Positions 46,801 through 64,000 are shown, counted from the stretch's first letter. The stretch: DNA of 64,000 nt from Hoplostethus atlanticus (GCA_034670405.1 JAXDDX010000001.1:3446501-3510500), one strand, 5' to 3'. The notes: a model not told the origin generated them from the letters alone. Numbers and translations are program-made.

Positions 46801-47704
46801 GCAGGGTGTTGAAAAGTCTTCAGTGCAAAAGAGCAAAACTTTCAGAAGTGGAAAGTCAATACTGATACCTTATGTAGTTTGTGAGCTGAATCGTTGAATC
46901 ACTGTTTGTTTTCCCCCGGCAGTGCTGATGGTGAGAGTGATGTCAGCTCATGATAAAGGCTCCCATGCAGAGGTGGAGGTGAAGGTCAAGAAGGTCTTGT
47001 ACCACAACCCTCAAATGAAGATCCAGAGGGGAGACATCACCCTTTACCCAGAGTCCTGGACCATTCAGGGCTGCACCTGTCCTATCCTCAACCCAGGTCA
47101 GCTATCAGCCATCAAACTTTATTGCTCACAATGCAGAAGCTTGCTCGCGAGTTCCTAATTGGTCGACTCTCGATTGGACAATCTGCCAGCAACAACAGAT
47201 CTTTGTCGGTGCTCAAGGAAGCTCTGAGTGGGTGCCAACATCCTAACATCACTCATTTAGAGTGGACAATTACAGCTTAAAGATTACAACCATTACTTGT
47301 TAAGAGACTACTTCACGACCAGCACTTCACATTTTTGGCAACATTCATTCAAGCTAGACATGTAATGAGCTTTTAATTGTGATAGTTAAATGGTAATGGT
47401 TGCATCTTTTACAGGAGCTGCTCCCCACAGGAAGTCTGTTCTGTGTGTCTAGTAAACAAATTCAATAAATCCCATAAGGCAGTAACCTATTCTCTACTGT
47501 CTCTTCTCCTCTTCAGGATCAGATTACGTGGTGGCTGGTCATGAGGACTGGATGACTGGCCAACTGATGGTCAACACCAAGAGCCTGGTCAAACCGTGGA
47601 AATCCAGTCTGGGACGCAAGCTCTTCCACATTCTCAGGAATGACTGTGGCCAGTGGATGGACAGGAGGATGGAAAGCAAGAGAACTACTATGCTACACAG
47701 ATGA
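40861..47704 (+). CDS. ntn4: Netrin-4 (beta-netrin), one apparent frameshift
   Basis: Secreted basement-membrane netrin; family members bind laminin gamma chains and influence axon and vessel growth. Exons: 40861-40921, 41173-41729, 43687-43956, 44603-44729, 44951-45139, 45932-46140, 46271-46383, 46542-46610, 46923-47096, 47517-47704. The first exon is a signal peptide ([15 protein letters not shown]). Exons 2-3 give the laminin N-terminal domain ([47 protein letters not shown]). Cysteine-rich laminin-EGF repeats occupy about exons 3-6 and the NTR domain exons 8-10 ([30 protein letters not shown]). In exon 6 the frame is lost at GATCCCTTACACC: one base fewer in the CCC at 46114-46116 restores the family wording CDPYTGDC. 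The C terminus runs about 20 residues past the human end (human 628). Frame-corrected length would be 651. Confidence 0.92.
42541..42590. repeat. (GA)n purine-rich microsatellite
   Basis: GAGAGA/GGGAGA tract in ntn4 intron 2. Confidence 0.9.
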
Positions 47705-48246
47705 TTTGTCAGATGGGAGGGTGAACGGGCAAAGAGGACTGACTCTTTGAATTAGGCATTGCTCGGACGCTGAAGTGAAAGCAAAAAAACCCCACGCCTG
47801 CAGCAGGGACTCTGATTCTTCTGTTTCCAAATCCCAATAAGACACTCTGGGACACTAGAAAACTGGTGCTGTTGTTGTTAACCTGTGGGCAGAAACAAGC
47901 AAGACGCCTTGACAGACTATAACCTCCTATCGGATGAAAGACGACAAACAAAAGCCATAAAGAATTTTGTTGGGAGACAAAGTTGACATTGGAAATCCAT
48001 TCATGTGTTATGATATGCTTTAGCACGTAATTGTTTCCAGGTTATTTATAAAGCAATAAGCAACGCGTGTTTAAGTCTCACTTATACTCCATATCCTGGC
48101 CAAAATAACTGAGCCAATCCAGGGTCACGTCCCACTGTATCTGTTTCATTGAGAGCTGTTTACTTTCAAATCTTCCAAAGGCACGCAGTGAATTATCCTT
48201 GTCGTCTCACAGCTATTGGTGATAAATCATGACGAATCAACATCAG

Positions 48247-48275
48247 AATGTGTGTGTGTGTGTGTGTGTGTGTGC
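48247..48275. repeat. (TG)n microsatellite
   Basis: About 14 TG dinucleotides downstream of ntn4. Confidence 0.93.
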
Positions 48276-48685
48276 GCTTGATGTCCTTGGCGGGGAGTCT
48301 GGGACTATGCAGGTCATAACAAGTAACTCCTGGGGGGGAGAAAGGATAAAAAACACATTAAAGGAACTAGGCGGCTTAACCTGACCAGCTCTGTCCGCTC
48401 TGGCACTCCGCCTGCTGTCTTGACAAGAACAAAACACACTCGGCTCCGCCCTCTGGTCCCCCGGGACACGCAAAACTGACATTGACGCTCTCAGTCAGAA
48501 GAGAGTCGACTCTTTAAGTTGTCCCTCTTCCAAACTGCTTCGGTAATGTGAGCGGGACATTGTCGGGTTTCTTAAGTCAGACTTCACTCTGCTGTCAGAA
48601 CGTCAGAAGGCCCATTTAAGCTCCATTCCAGATGAGGGGATTCACTGGAGAAGGCCTCTTCGAACCTGACCCTGTGTACACCAGT

Positions 48686-48687
<2 letters not shown>

Positions 48688-48724
<37 letters not shown>

Positions 48725-48740
48725 GGAGAGAGAGAATTTG
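48688..48740. repeat. (TG)n(GA)n compound microsatellite
   Basis: TG run that turns into GA/GGGA repeats between ntn4 and metap2. Confidence 0.93.
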
Positions 48741-49453
48741 TTTGTGTGCACGCCCTCTTGCATGTGTGTTTCTCTCTTTAGCCAGCGACTCTCTCTACCC
48801 CCCAAAATAAGTATGTATTAAAAGACTGGGTATTAATTGACGTCACGGTGTATCAGATCTGGAGTCCACAGGCCATATTTGAGCCAGGCCCAGTTAAGAA
48901 TAGGTCTGTCTGCTGTCTCCAAGGAGAAGGACAGACTCGGCGTGGAGACATGATGCATTCCTCAACCGTGACATCACCGCCCATGTCCTTGTCCCAAAGA
49001 CTTTTACCAAACTAAGAGAAACAGGCTAGAATCTGCATGTAAAGGACAAAATGGTGATTGGGGTGCGTGAAGGTACCCCGGCTCCAATGTGACATTTCTA
49101 ATGCTATTTCTGTGTGTCCTATATGTATTTTACCTACTGAATCTATGGTATTGCATAAAGTACACCACTGTGCTCATTCTTAATACCTCTGGGAGAAGTC
49201 TATTTTGTTTCATGGTCACATTATATCGAAGCGCAGCGCCTTCCACAGCGTTGCATTTCTTTAACATTTCCACCCCTAAAGGTGACTGGTGGAAGTTTAA
49301 CGCACTTTGATACCGCCCCCCTTTGGCTGAAAGTGAGACATGCACTTTTACACAGTTTGTGTGATGATGAGCAATTTTACAGCATCGACTAGTGTTAACG
49401 TCACTCGGTGTACTGAAACATGGATACAGAAATCAATGTAAGATTTATAACAA

Positions 49454-49459
49454 TTTATT
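49454..49459 (-). promoter_or_regulatory. metap2: metap2 poly(A) signal
   Basis: TTTATT on the plus strand, AATAAA on the minus strand, about 450 bases after the metap2 stop codon. Confidence 0.6.
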
Positions 49460-49908
49460 TCTTATAAAACTGCCTCAAATTAAAATAGTGCAAAGAAATA
49501 TAGAAATATAAATACTTTCTGAGCAGTTCTTTTGCCCACAAAGTCTTTGAAGCGTAGCACTATCGGGCGAGTTTGTTCGCCAAAAACTTTTTTGCATGAT
49601 TCTCTTGCATATGTTTGTTTATCATTTTCTAAAAGCAGTACAGCAAAATATGATTCAAATGTCAACACCGCATTTCTTATACGATATGCCCTTAATCTAT
49701 TGGCTTGATCCTTTGGAAAATAAATGTACAAATAAGCAACTGCCATGACACCGGTCTCCTGCTCTTGCTAAAACAACTATATAAAGAGAGGACTCAAGCA
49801 ACGGGAATTTAGGTCACAGAAATATTGCATAATAGTTATCAGTCTGAAGAGGTCTGTTGTCTCTGAGCGGTCACGCTGTTCCTGGTTTGCCTTGCATTCA
49901 GCGCATGC

Positions 49909-55577
<5,669 letters not shown>

Positions 55578-56417
55578 GATCAGCGACTGAGATGAAGTGA
55601 CGCATAAGCTGCTGGGAGCCTCCAGTGGTCAAAGCCGAAAGTGTGCTGGAGGCAGCTGAGCCAATAATGAGCTATTAGACAATCTCTGTGCAACAACTTG
55701 ACCTGAATAGAGGAAGACGATCCCCCCTGTTCTGATGAGCAAACACTTTAATTTATCAACAAAGGGATCTGTGAGGATGAGGATGAGGAAACAGTGACTG
55801 TGTTCTGTGATATATACAGTAATATGAAAACTACAACTAACGGAAATACTGTAACCCAATGTGCGCTGTTGGATGTGTGAATGGCTATGTGAATGTCATG
55901 TCCTCGGTAAATGACCTGTAAATGCTGCAATGCATGCTAGAACAATTACTTTCTCTGAGCACACGCACAATTCCCATCCAATTATGTCCTTGCTGAATCT
56001 CAAATTTCTGAACTCTGCGCACCTGTGACTGCGCTCTTCAGAAAAGAGGCTTGTGTGTCACATCGCTTGTGTTTCAAATTGCCAAGCGCTCGACACCTTA
56101 TCTATTACAGTGAGTGATGCTTTGCTGTTTGTATTGTCAAGGATAGCCTTTCAATTTGATCCCCTGAGTAGTTGATTAATGGCGCGTGATGGGAGTATTT
56201 GGGGACGGACTCGGACGCAGCGCAATGTATCCAAGCAACGAGCCCAGCAAACTGAATGGATACAGGTTACAGTACGGAAAGGTGGATTGTGCAGAACACC
56301 ACTGACCCTACAAGACGGTTGTGTTGTTATTTTTGCAACGAGAGAGATTTAGACTGCATTTCTGAGTTTGTCAGATCTTAGGAACAACAATTAAGGCGGA
56401 TTAATTTGGGGGAAATA
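55578..56417. promoter_or_regulatory. Bidirectional intergenic region metap2 / FAM194-domain gene
   Basis: 840 bases separate the two divergent start codons. Near metap2 there is a TGACGCAT element (55598-55605). Near the plus-strand gene, 56227-56239 (GTATCCAAGCAAC) is one mismatch from an RFX X-box. A bidirectional promoter is inferred; the transcription starts cannot be seen. Confidence 0.4.
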
Positions 56418-59400
56418 ATGACTTCGCCTGGCGCTCTGAGAGAATTCAGAGCTGGCCCGCTGTATTTCTTTGACCAGGTAGGTTAATGATTCATAATGCT
56501 GACTGTAAAGGAAACTGCAAGACATCAACCGTTTAATCTGCATGTCTCCAGCCAACAGGACGGGATCGAGCGAAGGGCACACGGATCAACATTTTACATT
56601 TTAATTTGGCAAATGAAGGAGCGCGGTTGGCAGCTACAATACGAAGGTAATTTTTAATGCTACTAATCCTTTTAAGTTTTTTGTTTGTGAGTGCATTTGA
56701 CCAAAACAAATGTTCTCATTTTGCATATTTAGTAATCCAGAGAACGGGTCTGCCAGCATCTTGGACAGAGAAGCAGAAAGTGAAGCGCACAAGACACAGA
56801 GGACGTCATATGAAACATGTGGGGGTGTTGAACATGATACCTCACCCGCTGGTCATGGTGCATTGAAAGTGAGCAAGAGGAAGCCAGGAGCCGCGCCAAC
56901 TGAAGGGATGGAGGACAACCCAGTGGACGCATACAAGCACGCAGCCCCTCAGGTGTTAAAGGAACTGGCTTTCCTGCTTTCACAACATAAGTGGACCGAG
57001 GAGGGATGCATCCCACGCGGGCTTGTAAACGTCCTGAATTACTCCTGGCAGGATCTGACTGCAGCGGCGGCGATGCACTTGAGAAGTCCGGGTCAGACTG
57101 ACAAACTACGAAAGTCTAAGGCTGGCCTGAACTTTGATGAAACTCTCCGGCGGGTGTCTGTAAATGACAAGAAGAAAACCGAAAAGAGACAATCGGTTGT
57201 TGTGGGAAATGCTGACCCTTCTGAGAGAAAGACACAAGTTCACTCAAATTTACGCATAAAAAAGACAATACCTGACGCCCACAGAGGTACATGAATCCTC
57301 TGGTTGGATTTCTAGCCGCCATAGGGTAGAAAATGGAAATATGGAAAACGGACAGTCAAGTTGGATAGGAAGAACCTGTCTCTGTGCTATTACACAGTCC
57401 ACCGGTTTTAATTAAATTGCCTCTCATGTCACAAATCATGCATGTGAGAAGCAATGAAAATGGTCATTAAAGATTGAAAACCTCTTAAGTCACTTCTACT
57501 GACCTTTTACGGCATTAACTGAGTGGGCATCTTTGGTTGCAAGCCCGTGGAAGGGACAGGGTTGGTTTACAGGATAAGGTAGCTGGTACTAGTTGGGCAC
57601 AGATGTACCATAGCCTGTTAATCAGATCTAGAGCTATTGATTTACATGATTAGGTTCTCTGTATTATGACTTGCAATGACATATGAACTTAAGTGGACAG
57701 TATCCTCTATACAGATTTAATGTGGTGATCTTTATGCCTCAGGTGGCATTATTGACAAAGCTCCTCATTTCCTCTTACTCCCCAGCAGTTCATGCTTCCA
57801 CAACCATCAGTTTCTCCATCTCATCAAAAAGCTGTAAAGAACAAGGTATATATGACACCAAGCTGAAGCATTATGTTGATGATGGCCACTGTTTGTGTGG
57901 CTGTCTCTCTAACTGCTGCCCTAACTGCTTCAGTTGAATGTCATTTGTGTCCAGGTTGGATCATTCAGCCAAAAAAGCCGTCCTGTGATGAACCTCAGCA
58001 GGCCACTTTATGTCAGTGGGTGGTGGAGCAGCTCCAGATGGCAAGAATTCCTATGTATGTTGTTAACCTGTGATAGAGATTCCTAGATATGTTGTTAATG
58101 TGTGATAGAGATTCCTAAATATATTGTTAACTTGTGATAGAGATTCCTAGATATCTTGTTAAGTTGTGATAGAGATTCCTAGATATGTCGTTAAGCTGTG
58201 ATAGAGATTCCTAGATATGTCGTTAAACTGTGATTCTTCATTTCCATCAATGTAACAAATGAAGTGTTATATTCATTAGTAATAATTTTTATATCTCATT
58301 TTGTAGTGAAACTCCTCAAATACATTCATGGTAACACTGAATCAGTGCCCATTTAAACATAAAGAATGAATTTGTCTGCCACATAGAAAACTGCAAACAG
58401 CCAAACAGGTTGAGAGGGGCCTGAACAAGCCAGCGGTACTCCGTCACTATGGCGATGCCAAGCCGTGTATGAAGGACAAGAGAACGAGGGCCAAGGCCTG
58501 GCCTGTCACTCTAGTTAACGGGATGCCTCGGATACCAGAGGTGAAGCAGGAGGCTCCAGCGCGGCAGAAACTACACTACAGAATCAACGACGGCTCCTCT
58601 GTCGTATAGTATCCTTCTCTGCGGATGTTTAGTCATAACTACCTTGAGTATTGATCCTTGTGATTGTTCAAGAAACATATCCAGTGTAGGGCATATGGCA
58701 AATGTATCAATGTAGCTGACCTTTTGATCCTTGATCCTGACCTCTCAGCTACCCATCTGGTCGCGTGGCAGTGTGCCAGAGCCACTCCGGTTTGCCCCAC
58801 GGAGGCTACTACACCAATGTGTTCGGTGACGCCGAGTGTCCCGTTATCCTTGCTAGCGTCACGGCATTTGGGCACGGGGCTGTCACACACCCTGTTAGGT
58901 AAGTCAGGCTCATATCTGAGAGCTTTTGCAGTAATGAAATGTTGTGTTTTGACCATAGTAGTTTACCGCTGTATACCTAATGATACGTGACGTGAATGGT
59001 GTCGTTCTTCCTGTCTGTTCCTCCAGTGGTACCATTACAGCAGCGTGGAACCAGGATGGTGGACTCATATGTGACTCTTATGGGACTGTAACTAAAGAGT
59101 GGACCTGGCAGACAGGCCCTGCGCCAAAGGAGAGGATAGTTATACAGGTAACGGTCAAACTTGGATAGAGACTTTTGGGAATACAACATTGTTTCCTAAC
59201 TCTGGCACATTTACAGTTATGACAGCTTCTGTCACCATGGAGGGGTTATCTTTTCCTCAGAGTAGTCAACTCAACATTTTGTTCTTTGCTTCTTATCTCT
59301 TCCTCTTGGCAACAGAAGGTCTTACCAGTAGATTATGCTATAATGTGTGTCAGCGCCTAACCCACTATATATCAGCTCAGCAACATATTGTAGAGTAAAC

Positions 59401-60149
59401 AGGCCAGTTAAGTTGGCTAATATCTGTAATCCCCAGACAGTGGAGAGGACTAAAGTGGCTGGGTAAACCCGTCATGTGAGATGTGTCTATGGGAAACGTG
59501 AGGCTATAAGGGAAACAAAGCAGGAGAAGTCGGGCATGACGTGTGACCTACTGCTGGACGACTACTAACTGCCTCTGACAGGACCAAGAGACTCACATTT
59601 CATCACGGCTGCTGGCCCACTTTGTTTTAGAACAGGGCTATTACCTGCATGATACATGTCAATGAATGATTTGCAACAAATTATTAATATACCTGATATT
59701 GAGGTATTGAGGATTTCCATTTTAAAGTCAGCGGTAAACATGCCTTTGTGTCTCTTACAGTTGTCAGACCTGATCTCAGTGAGGCTGTTCAGTGGCACTT
59801 CGGCCATCCTTAGCTTTAGGAGTGACAGTGAAAGCGTTCAACTCCCTCTCTCTGCCCTGTCTAACGTCACCCTGCCAAAGGAAACGGTGAGATTGTGATC
59901 AACTATGAGGAGAGTTTTAACTTATCCAATAGGTTTATGATGAACAAGTCTAATCTGTAATATGGATTCTGCCCTTTTAGCCTTGTCTGCAGACAGAGGA
60001 AAGGTTCGCTGATGCAGCTCAAGAACTTCAGCCGGCTAAGAAGAGGAAACACCCTGGTCTGGTTATAGAGAGCAAGAGGGACCTGGCACTCACATCTGTA
60101 AGAGACTTTCTAAGAACACATGATGTCTTAGTGTCATTGTCAAAGCTGC

Positions 60150-60194
<45 letters not shown>

Positions 60195-63100
60195 CCCAAT
60201 ACTGTGTAGACAGTTGTTTCGATAGTCAGGTATTCTGATTTCATTGCGTGGGCAACATGGTGACTCAGTGGTTAGCAGTTTCACCTCACAGCAAGAAGGA
60301 CCCTGTGTTTTATTCCCGGCCCTGGTCCTTTTGGTCCGGAGTTGGGATGTTCTCCCCGTATTCTCCTGGGTTTCCTCCGGCTGCTCCGGTTTCCTCCCGC
60401 AGTCCAAAGACTTGCAAGTCAGGTGGATTGGAGACTCTGAATTGCTCATAGGTGTGAGTGTGTTTGTCTGTGGTGGACTGGCAACCTGCCACTGGTGTTT
60501 CTCTGCCTTCCACCCAGTGCATGCTGGGATAGGCTCTAGCCCCCCATGACCCTGAATAGCAGGTAGAGAAAATGAATGGATGAATGATTTCATTGCTTAG
60601 TTTGTGCACAGTGTGATTTATTGAGTGATAACTGCATGGCTGGACCACAATACATTCGATTCCTATTTGAGCCACTGAAAGTACTGCAGATGGCATTCAC
60701 CGAGTCCCTTTGGATAAGACAGCCTGCTAAATGCCTTATGTTGTATATCATCATCTACCGTGCGTGTAACGATATGTGGCAGGTGCCTCTGCGCTCCCTG
60801 GAGGTCCACCAGATGGTCAGAGAGGTGGAGCGGCTGGAGGAGCCGCCAGTGCTGTGGAGAGGAGGAGGGTATGCCGGCAGGGAGCTGAGGAGACTTCAGC
60901 AGAGAGTACGCAACACGCTGGATGACTGGCTGGAGTCCTACCGCAGGGCCACTGGTACCTACCAGCACCGGCTCTGTGAAACTAACTCTCTCACATTTAT
61001 CAGCCCACTGCACAAAGGAGCTTTTCTCAACTGTTATGTAATTCCTGAATGCTTATTGCTTACTCTACCAGCTGTGATCAAAGTGAGACAAGTACTGGTG
61101 GCCGTGATCTATATTAAGTATTGACATGAATGTATGTGACAAAATATGTTGCCTAAATAAAAGTCACACCCATACCAATACCAATCTGACCGGGTAAGGT
61201 TGTTTAGGGTAGTTCAGCGAAGCAAAAAGTTACTGTATCACTTCATCCTGCAAACTCAACACTATTGAATAGTTCCATCAGGATCTTGTTCACGGTCACT
61301 TGTGTCGCTCAGTGTCTGTGTGCATTTCTGAATGACCTCTTCCTCTCCTTCAGGTATCAAGTGTCCTGACATAGAGTGGATGCCAGATGCCCCACTGAGG
61401 ACCAGGCCGAGGAGAGAGGTACAGTCCGCTGCCCTGCCCTCTGTGAACCCACCTGAGGAGGAAGACACTAAACCAAGACAGCCAGAGGAGGGCAGAAATG
61501 AGTCACAGGACCTGGCTAGACACTTGTCTGCACCAGACTACTTCCTGGGCTCCTGCTCCTTCAAGCTGCCGAGGTACACACAACTCACCAATACACAGGA
61601 CCTGATGTAACTAACCATTGAGCTTTTTAGGGCAGCCACATATGGGGGGTGGGGGTGTGACTGGGGTTATCAACTGGGCACTTCCCATCACAGATGTTCC
61701 ATTGAATTAGGCCCAGTGTTTATATTTAGTTGTTAGTGTATAGAAACATTACATTACATTATATATATACCAACAATGTTGAAGTCACAATTAAACGGCA
61801 GCTTGAGAGCATTTTGCTTCAATGCTGCATTGCTTCATTCATTGCATTGCTTCATTCATTGCATTGCTTCATTTTGCTCTGATGTATTTCCTGTTGAAAC
61901 AGGATGCCGGCGCAGGATATAATGTATGGTGTAAACCAACGGCATATCTGTTATGGCGAGATAGGCAGCTTTATTTGATGGTAGGAGCGGAGGGGGGAAA
62001 AAATCTGAATCAAAAGTTATTATTGGCTGGAATTTTTATGTACGCCTACTGGTAAACCATGAGGTAACCATGATACCAAGACACACAGGAAGTACAAGTA
62101 ATGTGATTTTTATATAAAAATATTTTTTGTCATGTCATTGTGACTTTAAGTATGCTCATGCTTGTGGAGGAGATGTAAGTTGCTTTGGATAAACACGTCT
62201 GCTAAATGACTGTAATGTAATGTAAGTATATATACATGCAACTATATAATACAGTGATTTGATTTTGTTCACTTGATAAAAACTGACTTTGTACAGATGT
62301 AGGAAATATGCACACATAAGAGCTAATATAGGGTCATTTCACTATTCTGTGTGTTGCCAGGACACCCAAAAAGCGAACCAAGGAGGAGTCCCATGTCACT
62401 CAGATAGGATCCCTTCGACTTCGCAGCAACGTCAGACTGGAGTAAGACCCATTTCTATCAACAACAAGCATCACTAATAACCATTACCATTGCATCTAAT
62501 ATTGTCCTGTGGAAAACCTTAACCACGACATTTACTTCCCAGTGTTTTATCCCAACTTTATTTAAAATGACAGCTTCACTATCATTTCCCCCCCCCCCCC
62601 CCCCCCCCAGTTCAGTTATTATCCCAAGGAATCCAGAGTTGCAGCCCCCTGCCATCATCCACTGTCCAGCCCAGCCGTCGGTCGCCCCCTCCGCTCCCCT
62701 CAGCCCGTGTCCCGCCCTGCTGAGGGCCGCCCTGCTGGGAGAGCAGGGGCGCCGGCTGTGCTGCTGTAGCTCCAGACTGATGCCACTCGTGACAGACGTG
62801 GAGTACGATGCCTTCGTTATGGGCCAGCCCCCTCACAGTGAGCAGATCCTGGTGGTGTGTGTGACTCCACCGCGCCAACCCGTCGTCACACACACGCTGC
62901 CCGACCAGGACGCGCTGGAGGAGATTTACGAGAAGAGGAACAAGAGTAGGACCATGCCGTGCACACAGGTATTTTACTGTACACGTGAAACATGTATACA
63001 TTTACCCATCCAACCGTGGACATCACTACAGGTAAATAACAGTTTGTGCATACCTTCGTGGTCATTTCAGCAACAGGATCAGAACTCGAATCACTTGAAT

Positions 63101-64000
63101 TGCTAAGTGCAATACATTTTCTGGACTTTTTCTTTAAGACTATCTCAGTACATGCTGATACAGGTTTTCCAGAGCCTACAGTTTAACAGAACCTCACATA
63201 CAGTGCAAAAGGACAGTGCAGGACACACACATATAGGCAAAGGGCCATAGCTATACGATATATAATTTTTCACACTCTAGAAATGTAAACTGAAAACGCA
63301 GTAACACAGGTTATTTTTCACACCCGACTTCCTCTGTCCAGTGTCAGATGGACTCATTTCGCCTGGTTAAGTATGAGATGTCTACAGGGAAGGCCTGTTG
63401 CGGAGCCCAGAACACCCTGCTGCAGCACCGACACAACGCTGCTCCTGGGATGGTCCTGGTCAGTAAGCCAGCTGCAGGCTTGGCCATAAGCTTTATTTAG
63501 TACACATATAGATGCATCCCACTGGGGGGCAGCACAGCTTGCCTAAAGTAAAAGAGGTGATAGAGGGACTACTGTATATAAATAGTTGCCCTTTCCAAAA
63601 AATCCAGTCATTTGTTATAAGTAGGCTGACAAGTTGTGAGGGATTACATGTTATAGTAATTGCAGAGGAGAGGTCTGATTCTTAGTATTGCCTACAGTAA
63701 TGACAACTGCTCAAATGATTTGTGCTGTAGAAAATTAAAATCCCCCCTCAAGAAAAGTCAAATGACTATATCATCATGACATGACACTGAGATATTTTAG
63801 GCCCAAAGATCTTACTCCCAACTGACTTGCAGAGTCAGCAGCTATTATTCTGGATAGGATACACAGGTTCCTCTCTTGAAATCTGAGACCAGAAATTACC
63901 ACATGACTGATTGATCTGTTGTAAATAGATAGATCAAGACAGTAGTGGAAACCACTTCTCTGTTACCTAAATGAAAATACACGGAGATTAGTTACAGGTC
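56418..64000 (+). CDS. FAM194-domain protein, C3orf20-like, 3' end beyond the window
   Basis: Fifteen exons in one frame: 56418-56477, 56552-56646, 56733-57286, 57786-57845, 57955-58054, 58387-58608, 58749-58898, 59027-59147, 59761-59886, 59981-60097, 60783-60954, 61354-61573, 62361-62441, 62611-62968, 63342-63458 (2553 nt, 851 codons). The last exon ends at a GTCAGT donor; no further exon is seen before 64000. The start ATG (56418) begins MTSPGALREFRAGPLYFFDQ. An early part has PRGLVNVLNYSWQDLTAAAA. The central FAM194 domain reads YRINDGSSVVYYPSGRVAVC, GGYYTNVFGD, GHGAVTHPV, GTITAAWNQDGGLICDSYG and VTKEWTWQTG. A late cysteine patch (GRRLCCCSSRLMPLVTDVEY) fits human C3orf20 (904 residues) better than ERICH6. 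The function of the family is unknown; human relatives are mainly testis-expressed. Naming is from memory. Confidence 0.75.
58046..58236. repeat. 32-bp tandem repeat starting at a splice donor
   Basis: About five and a half copies of a 32-bp unit (GTGATAGAGATTCCTAGATA plus a TGTTGTTAA-type tail). The first copy overlaps the last coding bases and donor site of the exon 57955-58054 of the FAM194 gene; later copies run into the intron. Confidence 0.9.
60151..60193. repeat. (GAT)n microsatellite
   Basis: Fourteen GAT units in an intron of the FAM194 gene, 54 bases after an exon end. Confidence 0.97.
60248..60595 (+). mobile_element. Dispersed teleost repeat with tRNA-like head, copy 2
   Basis: Begins GGGCAACATGGTGACTCAGT with an A-box-like GACTCAGTGGTTAGC, a degenerate B-box region, then GGTTTCCTCC phrases, GATTGGAGACTCTGAATTGC and CATGCTGGGATAGGCTC, ending in an AATGGATGAATG short repeat. 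It is diverged from, and opposite in orientation to, the copy at 14915-15177. Confidence 0.75.
60675..60755. mobile_element. Short SINE/LINE-tail-like fragment
   Basis: Contains CCCTTTGGATAAGACAGCCT followed by GCTAAATGCC, a diverged form of the GGATAAAAGCGTCTGCTAAATG phrase common in vertebrate retroposon tails. Confidence 0.4.
61820..61878. repeat. Short TTGCTTCATTCA tandem
   Basis: Three to four 17-bp copies of a TGCATTGCTTCATTCAT unit in an intron of the FAM194 gene. Confidence 0.8.
62175..62226. mobile_element. Retroposon-tail fragment
   Basis: TTGGATAAACACGTCTGCTA, AATGACTG, then repeated TAATG: the typical 3' end of a teleost SINE/LINE insertion. Only the tail is evident. Confidence 0.5.
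62588..62608. repeat. C21 homopolymer in a splice acceptor
   Basis: Twenty-one C residues directly before the AG of the exon starting at 62611 in the FAM194 gene, forming its whole polypyrimidine tract. Confidence 0.95.

Larger units (their letters stand above)
47705..49908. other. Convergent intergenic region ntn4-metap2
   Basis: Holds both 3' UTRs. TG microsatellites lie at 48247-48275 and, with a GA run, at 48688-48740. No canonical AATAAA close to the ntn4 stop was identified. The metap2 signal (minus strand) is TTTATT at 49454-49459. No further gene is seen. Confidence 0.5.

Overview
This is vertebrate nuclear DNA. It holds multi-exon genes with GT-AG introns, an intron-bearing tRNA-Tyr gene and abundant CA/GATA microsatellites. 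The repeats and the gene order point to a teleost fish. The protein-coding exons match, with high identity, a block that in human lies on 12q22-q23.1: METAP2, NTN4, CCDC38, HAL, ELK3, CDK17. All comparisons with human proteins are from memory of the families; no search was run.

Layout. 1-11.45 kb: cdk17 (+), N terminus cut off by the window edge, otherwise intact to the stop codon and poly(A) signal. 11.5-16.7 kb: elk3 (-), tail-to-tail with cdk17, four coding exons. 20.96-27.7 kb: hal (+), 20 coding exons. 28.7-35.3 kb: ccdc38 (+), 15 coding exons, with an intron-containing tRNA-Tyr(GTA) gene antisense in one intron. 35.3-40.8 kb: gene-poor. 40.86-47.7 kb: ntn4 (+), 10 coding exons. 49.45-55.58 kb: metap2 (-), 11 coding exons, tail-to-tail with ntn4. 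56.4 kb to the right edge: a FAM194-domain gene resembling human C3orf20 (+), 15 exons seen, 3' end outside the window.

Compared with human, the order and relative strands of the six syntenic genes are preserved. LTA4H, AMDHD1, SNRPF and USP44, which lie between them in human, are not recognisable here. The right-hand FAM194 gene is on a different chromosome (3p) in human. The genes do not form one pathway: a PCTAIRE kinase, an ETS transcription factor, histidine catabolism, a predicted axonemal/sperm coiled-coil protein, a basement-membrane netrin and N-terminal methionine removal.

The spliced coding sequences of cdk17, hal, ccdc38 and the FAM194 gene are in frame throughout. Those of elk3, ntn4 and metap2 are each exactly one base too long. 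In each, removing one base from a short G/C run restores the family reading frame. This looks like a systematic one-base overcall in the sequence rather than three broken genes. Other features worth noting are a 20-copy 27-bp minisatellite that is open in one frame, a GC-AG intron in hal, a 32-bp tandem repeat seeded by a splice donor, a perfect 20-nt inverted repeat, a dead Tc1/mariner-like copy, and a dispersed AT-rich tandem repeat present in two opposite orientations. I found no clear previously undescribed system.
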